A stretch of DNA of 5,988 nucleotides, from positions 1 through 5,988 of the forward strand of contig JAGPHL010000160.1 of NCBI GenBank assembly GCA_018055515.1, given 5' to 3'. The notes under the pieces are model-generated. The model saw only the letters and a list, made by a program, of their open reading frames with translations. It had not been told where the DNA came from and did no database searches. The position numbers and the translations under genes were made by a program. Shown in pieces: positions 1 to 5,988 of this stretch (the stretch's first letter is position 1; every line of letters starts with the position of its first letter). Source of the DNA: Anaerolineae bacterium (GTDB lineage: Bacteria; Chloroflexota; Anaerolineae; B4-G1; SLSP01).

Positions 1-3000
1 ACTGCCGCCTACGAGACGTTCGATGGGGACATGCCGTACGAGGGGAAGTACACGACCGCGGGTTCGGTCACCACCTTGCGCCCCGGCGTCTCCATCACCA
101 CCAAGACCTCCGCTCCCAGCAGCGGCGCAGTGACGATGGGGGATACCATCACTTACACCCTCACTTTCCAGCAGGCGCCCAACACCCAACTGCAGCTCCC
201 GCGTTACGTGGACACGCTGCCGCGAGGCTTCCACTATGTGTCCGGCACGCTCACCCTCCAGGGCGCGACCCTGATTTCATCCACCGTCCAGGAAGGCCCC
301 TCACTCGGGAGCGGCGCCGCCACACGCTACTTCGAGAATCTGAGGTTCCACATGCAGACCCTGGCGCCTTACACAGCGACGCGCACTATCACGGCCCGCT
401 ATGTGGCGCTGAACACGGGGCTCGATTACCGCGGGACGCCGGTCTGGGAAAGCGCGACGTCTATCCCGGCAGCTAACAACACCGTCGAGAGCGTTACCGG
501 CGCGATGTTGTACTGGACTCCTCCAACGGGCTCAACGTATGGCAACCTCGGCGGCGACTACACCAACCTAGCCAAAAAAGCCAACTCCAGCGCCGTCAAT
601 GTGATCCAGCCCTTCATGGCCAATACGCAATTCAAGTCCTTACGGGACGGTTCTTCCCCCGTCGAAATAGGAGATTCCGTCCTGCTCAAGTTCCAGATGC
701 GCAACAGCGGCGGCACGCCTGGCACGCCGGCGCACGAGCTGCGCGTCTGCGACACCCTGCCGTATGGATTTGAGTATGTGACTACCTTTAGCTGCACGCC
801 TGTCGGCGGCGCTCCAGCCTGCCCGGCATATACGACGCCCACGCCTGGCAGCACGGGCACCCTCTGCTGGGAATTTGCCGGTCTGCCGCGCACGGATGCG
901 GCAGGCAAATACTATGAACTCAGCTACCAGATCCAGGCAGCGCCCGCAGCCATCCCGGGCGTGCAGACGAACTACGTCGTCCTTGAAAGCTACAGCAGTA
1001 AGGCAGGCAGCGTCGTCGGCGAACGCAATTACGCCGATTTTCCCCAGGCGATTCCCGCCCCCACCAATTGCGGCGTGAGTTGCATCAATCTCCTGGGCCT
1101 GGCCGGCAATAAAGTTCCCTGGGCCTCACACGTCGCCCCGGGCGACCTGCTCACCTACACCCTGAAATTCACCGATACCAGCGTCCGCTACAATTACACC
1201 AGCTTGCTGATCACCGACACCTACGATTCCTTGCTCAGCTTCGTCAGCGCTGACCCGGCCCCTACCGCACACGACGTGGCCGCCCGCCGGCTGCGGTGGA
1301 GCCTTGGAGATATGCCAATAAACGGCAGCCGCCAGATCACCCTCACGATGCGGCTGGCCCCCACCATCGAAGGCCGTTATACCCTGACCAACACGATGGC
1401 CTGGGATAGCAACGAAACCGCGCCCCACACCCTCTCCAAAGTCACCCCCATTGACGTCGCGGCGCTGCACGTGAGCATGAGCGGTCCTACCACTACCTAC
1501 GCCGGCGGCGCGGTGGCCTACACCCTCGTCTACTCCAACACCGGCTCCTGGAACAACGCGCCGGTCACGCTGACGCTGGACTATGGGCCGTATCTCACTT
1601 ACGTCAGCGCGGCGCCCTTGACGCCCGTCCCCGGCACGGACAATGTCTTCGTCACCACCGTGCCCAATAATGGCGTCAACAAGACGCTGACGATCGCCCT
1701 CACCACCAACGCGCCGCTGCCCTACACCCTGGAAGGGCTCCACAGCAGCGTGGAGCTGGCCAGCGCCGGGGCGCCCTCACAAACCGCTGACTGGACGATC
1801 GCCCTGCAGCGCCCCGTCTTTGAGTTCTCCAAGAGCGGGCCACCCTTCGCGCCCCACGTCGGGACGATCCTCTACACCTTCCACGTCAAGAACACCGGCA
1901 ACCTGACCGCCACCAACCTGGTGATCACCGACACCTGGGACTCCGCCACCAGTTTCCAGAGCGGCGTGGGCTGGACATCCCACGGCACCTACGCTACGTA
2001 CACCATTGCCTCCCTGGCACCCGGCACGACGGCGACCATCAACGATTTGAGCGTCAAGGTGCAAACGCAGCGTGACAGCTACCTGAATCAGGCCTCGCTG
2101 CGCACGACCCAGACCAGCCGCCAGGAAACCGACCTTCTCATCTGGTCGCCGAGCATCGAGCTCTCGAAAACGGCTTTCCCCGATCCGGCATTTCCCGGCC
2201 GCGTCCTGACCTACACGCTGACCTACAACAACATCGGGGGAGTCACCGCGGCCCATGCCGTGATCACCGATACCCTGCCGGACGACTTCACCTACCAGGG
2301 ACACACGGTCAACGGCTCAGGGTGCGCCTCGCCGGGATGGCAGTTCAGCATCACCGGGCAGGTCGCTACCTGGCGTTGCACCACCTTGAGCGCCACCGCC
2401 ACCGGCCAGCTGCAGATCTGGGGACTCGTGGCTGCCGATGCTGAGGAGACGGTGCTGGAGAACATGGCGGAAAGCGATGGCGATGCGCCGATTCCCCACC
2501 GCCCGATGACAGCGCCCTTGCGCACCCTCGTGGCGCGCCCCTGGCTGCGCGTGAACAAGGCCGGCGCCCCCACCCATCCCGTCGCGCCCGGCGACCGCAT
2601 CACCTACACCCTCACCTACGAGAACTACGGCTCGTATGCCGCCAACGGCGTCGTGATCAAGGATCAGCTGCCCGCGCAGGTTAGCTTCGTTGGTTGCAGC
2701 GGCGGCTGCACCCACAACGCCGGCCTGGTGACCTGGACCATCGGCGAGGTGCCCGCGGACACGGTCGGCACGGTTGAGCTGTATACCCTCGTCAAAGCCG
2801 GAACCGGCGGGCAGACGGCGGTGAACTCGACCTACACCATCGAGAATACCACCTCCTGGCAAAAGCTGCTGCCTTCCGAGACGGAGAACGGCGCGCCGGT
2901 CAACACCACCATCCTCAACCCGCAGCTCACGGTGACCAAGGCCGCGGCGCCCGCCATCGTCCAGGCGATCAACGACACCATCGTCTACACCCTTACCTAT

Positions 3001-3954
3001 CAGAACACCGGCGGCGGCTTCCTGCACCAGGTGCTCCTCCTCGATGAGCTCGACCCCCATACCGCCTTCCTGGACGCGAGCGCCGGCTGTGGACATAGCG
3101 GCGAGGCCGCGGGGGGCACCGTCACGTGCGAGCTGGGGAACCTCGCCAACGGCGAAACCCGCCGGGCCGTGATCCGCGTGCGCGTGCTGACCGGCCTGCA
3201 AGCTGGCGATACCATCACCAATCAGGCCCAAGGGGACACCACCGAGACGGCGCCGGCCAGCAGCAACACCACCACGGTCTGGTACCAGGTCGCCGGCGCG
3301 CCGGTAATCTCCGTGTCGCCAACCGCTCTGACCTACCTCGTGAAGGTCGGCACCGCCGCCTTCGACGTCCCGGTGACGGTGAAGAATGAAGGGCAGGTGC
3401 CCCTGGACTGGACAGTGACCGAAAATCCCGCCGTCACCTGGCTGAGCGCAGCGCCGACGGGAGGACACCTCGCCGCTGGCGCCAGCGTGACTGTGACCGT
3501 CACCTTCAACCCCGCCGGGCTGGCCGCTGGCGATTACCCCACGACGCTCGCCTTCACAAGCGCGGGCGGGAATACCGTCAATAATGTGCCGGTGACGCTG
3601 CGGGTGCGCGCCCCCCAGCTCACGGTCGCGCCGTCGAGCTTCGACTACACGGTCAGGATCGGAGCGACCTCGTTCACCGCCTCGCTGCACATCACCAACA
3701 CCGGTGAAGTGCCCGTCACGTGGAATCTCGCCGAAGATCCCGCCGCCGCATGGCTGAGTCAATCCGCCACTACTGGCGCGCTGGAGCCCGGCGCTGGCGC
3801 CACAGTGACCCTCACCTTCAGCCCGGCGGGGCTGGCGGAAGCCACCTACAACACCACCTTGCGCATCACCGGCGGCAGCGTCGAGCGGAACGTCCCCGTC
3901 ACCCTGCGTGTCGCCAACTACCGGGTCTATCTTCCGCTAGTAATCCGCAACTAG
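1..3954 (+). CDS. Large secreted DUF11-repeat / BACON-like surface protein, 5'-partial
   Basis: The frame is open from base 1 (TAAYETFDGD precedes the ATG at 31), so the gene starts upstream and at least 1317 residues are visible. Residue numbers here count from the ATG at 31, which is probably internal. About eight DUF11-type repeats run from residue 17 to 1085, each with a variant of 'ITYTLTYxNxG' followed by 'VITDTLP'. Two BACON/ASH-like repeats follow (1091-1192 and 1196-1294), each with a 'TWLS...G.L..GA..TVT.TF.PAGL' core. The protein ends in YRVYLPLVIRN, a tail I associate with secreted Chloroflexota proteins. There is no C-terminal membrane helix, LPXTG motif or enzyme motif. Thr, Ser, Pro and Gly are abundant and Cys occurs mostly in pairs, as expected for an extracellular stalk, adhesin or envelope protein. 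The signal peptide must lie outside the window. The domain assignment is firm; the exact role is unknown. The TAG stop is at 3952-3954. Confidence 0.93.
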   Translation, partial: TAAYETFDGDMPYEGKYTTAGSVTTLRPGVSITTKTSAPSSGAVTMGDTITYTLTFQQAPNTQLQLPRYVDTLPRGFHYVSGTLTLQGATLISSTVQEGPSLGSGAATRYFENLRFHMQTLAPYTATRTITARYVALNTGLDYRGTPVWESATSIPAANNTVESVTGAMLYWTPPTGSTYGNLGGDYTNLAKKANSSAVNVIQPFMANTQFKSLRDGSSPVEIGDSVLLKFQMRNSGGTPGTPAHELRVCDTLPYGFEYVTTFSCTPVGGAPACPAYTTPTPGSTGTLCWEFAGLPRTDAAGKYYELSYQIQAAPAAIPGVQTNYVVLESYSSKAGSVVGERNYADFPQAIPAPTNCGVSCINLLGLAGNKVPWASHVAPGDLLTYTLKFTDTSVRYNYTSLLITDTYDSLLSFVSADPAPTAHDVAARRLRWSLGDMPINGSRQITLTMRLAPTIEGRYTLTNTMAWDSNETAPHTLSKVTPIDVAALHVSMSGPTTTYAGGAVAYTLVYSNTGSWNNAPVTLTLDYGPYLTYVSAAPLTPVPGTDNVFVTTVPNNGVNKTLTIALTTNAPLPYTLEGLHSSVELASAGAPSQTADWTIALQRPVFEFSKSGPPFAPHVGTILYTFHVKNTGNLTATNLVITDTWDSATSFQSGVGWTSHGTYATYTIASLAPGTTATINDLSVKVQTQRDSYLNQASLRTTQTSRQETDLLIWSPSIELSKTAFPDPAFPGRVLTYTLTYNNIGGVTAAHAVITDTLPDDFTYQGHTVNGSGCASPGWQFSITGQVATWRCTTLSATATGQLQIWGLVAADAEETVLENMAESDGDAPIPHRPMTAPLRTLVARPWLRVNKAGAPTHPVAPGDRITYTLTYENYGSYAANGVVIKDQLPAQVSFVGCSGGCTHNAGLVTWTIGEVPADTVGTVELYTLVKAGTGGQTAVNSTYTIENTTSWQKLLPSETENGAPVNTTILNPQLTVTKAAAPAIVQAINDTIVYTLTYQNTGGGFLHQVLLLDELDPHTAFLDASAGCGHSGEAAGGTVTCELGNLANGETRRAVIRVRVLTGLQAGDTITNQAQGDTTETAPASSNTTTVWYQVAGAPVISVSPTALTYLVKVGTAAFDVPVTVKNEGQVPLDWTVTENPAVTWLSAAPTGGHLAAGASVTVTVTFNPAGLAAGDYPTTLAFTSAGGNTVNNVPVTLRVRAPQLTVAPSSFDYTVRIGATSFTASLHITNTGEVPVTWNLAEDPAAAWLSQSATTGALEPGAGATVTLTFSPAGLAEATYNTTLRITGGSVERNVPVTLRVANYRVYLPLVIRN

Positions 3955-5988
3955 CGCGTCCTGGTCCCCTCACCACAGGGAGGTCGGAACTGGATTCCGA
4001 CCTCCCTGCATGTACGTCGTCCGCACCCCCGGCGCGGCCCTTTCCCCTACCCGTTCACGTCATCAATGATCTGGCGCAGCGCCGCCGAATCGAGATCTTT
4101 CTTGTCCAGGAGCGCCACGGCGCCCGCCTCCATGCCCAGCCGGTGAAATTCCCGGTCGGGGTAGGCGCTGATCAACACCACCCGCGAGGCAGGCGACAGA
4201 GCTCGGATGCGACGGGTGCAGGCAATGCCGTCCTCCTCGCCCAACACCACGTCCACCAGCGCCAGCTGCGGGGAGACACGCTCGGCAATGTGCAGCGCCT
4301 CACTGATGTTCTCGGCCTCGTAGATGAGCGCCTGCGGGTAAGCCTTACCGATCATGTGCCGCAGCTGCTCGCGATAGCGGCTGTTGTCGTCCACGAGCAG
4401 GATGAGAAGGCGCTGCCGTCCCGCCGGCGGCGCGGGGACGGGAGCGACCGCGATCTGACCGGGCAGGCCCAGAATTTCGGGGTGCTGATTGATGAAGTTG
4501 ACGGCTTCCAGGCGGCTCTGAACCCCCAGCTGGCGGTAAAGCCGCGTCAGGTGATTCTCGACCGTCTTGACGCTCAGGCACAGCCGCAACGCGATGCTCT
4601 GATTATCCAACCCCTGTTGCAGGAGCCGCAACAGCTCGCGCTGTCGCAGCGTGAGTCCCGCCGCGAGATTGACCGGGCGCTCCAGGCTCAGCAACTTGCC
4701 CAGCAGCGGGCTGGAAATCCACCGTTCGCCGGCGAGCACCCGCTGAACCGCAAAGCGGAGGTCGCTCAGGGGCTGATCTTTGAGGTGATAGCCGTCCACC
4801 CCGGCGCTCAGCAGGCCATGGACGTAGGCATCATCGTCATAAGCGCTGACGACGAGGATGCGCAGGCCCTCATACTGCGAGCGGATCTTGCGGACGGCGC
4901 TCAGCGGCTCGAAATTCGGCATCGCCACGTCAATCAGCACCAGGTCGGGCCGCAATTGCTCCAGCGCGGCGAAAAGCGCCGGCCCGTCGCCGACCTCGCC
5001 GACGATTTCCAGGCCCGGCAGCTCCTGCAGCGCGTTCCGAATGCCGGCGCGCACCAGCGCATGATCATCGGCTAAGAGGACGCGAACGGTCTCCCTGACG
5101 TCCATAACGCCTCATCCTTCCAGGAGCTGCGCCTGCAGCCGCGCCAGCCCAGCCTCTGGAAACCCGCCGCGCGCCAGATACGCCGTCACGCCGCCATAAA
5201 CCGTGCCGATCCGTTCCAGCGCCGCCAGGAGATAGCGCGGTTGCGCCGCATAGAGCATCTCGAAGTTGCGCGTCGGGAAACGTCCCAGGCTCAGAAGACG
5301 CAGCGCCGTGAGCCAGGCCGGCAGGGCCACGGCGTCATTGGAACGCAGGTAATCCTGCAGGATCGCTTCGGGCGTGACACCCACCGCCAGCTGGATGACG
5401 GCGCAGGCCAGTCCGGTGCGATCCTTGCCCGCACGGCAGTGAATCAACACCGGGTAGCTGCGCGGGTCGAGCAGCAGCTGCAACAGCGCTCCCAGCGGGG
5501 CGATGGCCAGATCTACCATCTCCGCGTACACCGAAGCCATCACCGCCGCGATGGCCTCGGCGGCGTCCCGTTTGAGCAACAGGCCGCGCAGGCGTTTCCG
5601 CGTCAACTCCGCGAGCGCGATGGGCAGATGCACGGTACGCACCCCGGCGAGGGGCAGCTCATGACCCCGCCGCTCGCGCGCTGAACGCAGGTCAACCCGC
5701 GTGCGCAGGCCCAGCGTTTGCAGCTGACGTCGCGCCGCTGCGCGCGTCTGGCTCGGGTCGCCGGCGCGGTAGAGCCGGCCATAGCGCAAACGCCGTCCAT
5801 CGGATGCGGGCAATCCCCCGCAGTCACGTAAATTCACGATCGAATCCGGCGCCATGATCCCCTTTTTTGCCCGGCTGATTTCCCCGCCGACACAACGCAG
5901 CATTTTGCAAGCGATCTCGGTGCATTTTGCGCGGCAGCAAGCTGGATTTACAGAAAGTATATCACACTTATGGCAGTTCAGCCACCCG

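Overview
The window is GC-rich and gene-dense and holds three protein-coding genes. They are the 3' part of a very large secreted repeat protein on the + strand and, converging on it, a two-gene set on the - strand: a tyrosine-phosphatase-like protein followed by a response regulator. I see no rRNA, tRNA, CRISPR array, transposase, integrase or phage gene. The best clue to the organism is the large protein's C-terminus, YRVYLPLVIRN. It resembles a short hydrophobic tail (consensus roughly [YF]LPLV.R) that I recall at the ends of many secreted Chloroflexota proteins. The DUF11 plus BACON-like architecture, the GC-rich codons and the NarL-type receiver sequences also fit Chloroflexota (Anaerolineae/Caldilineae/Chloroflexia-like). 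This is an inference, not a proven assignment.

Region 1-3954 (+): one reading frame is open from the first base, so the start, signal peptide and promoter lie upstream. The visible protein has eight divergent DUF11-type beta-sandwich repeats, then two BACON/ASH-like immunoglobulin-fold repeats, then the short C-terminal tail. It has no recognisable enzyme motif and looks like a long surface or extracellular stalk or adhesin.

Region 3955-4046: short convergent intergenic space with a perfect 14-bp inverted repeat and 5-nt loop but no T-tract. It probably marks the 3' ends of transcripts from both sides.

Region 4047-5855 (-): the upstream gene encodes a Y_phosphatase3-type (LipA/MptpB-like) phosphatase with an intact HCRAGKDRTG P-loop. 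Six bases after its stop comes a response regulator with an unusual domain order: receiver, LuxR/NarL helix-turn-helix, then a second complete receiver. The spacing suggests co-transcription and perhaps translational coupling. No partner histidine kinase is in the window.

Region 5856-5988: leader of the - strand pair. It holds a plausible extended -10 promoter and two exact GCATTTTGC repeats spaced 22 bp apart, which could be an operator. How the phosphatase and the regulator work together is not shown by the sequence. The likeliest reading is a small signalling operon unrelated in function to the converging surface protein.
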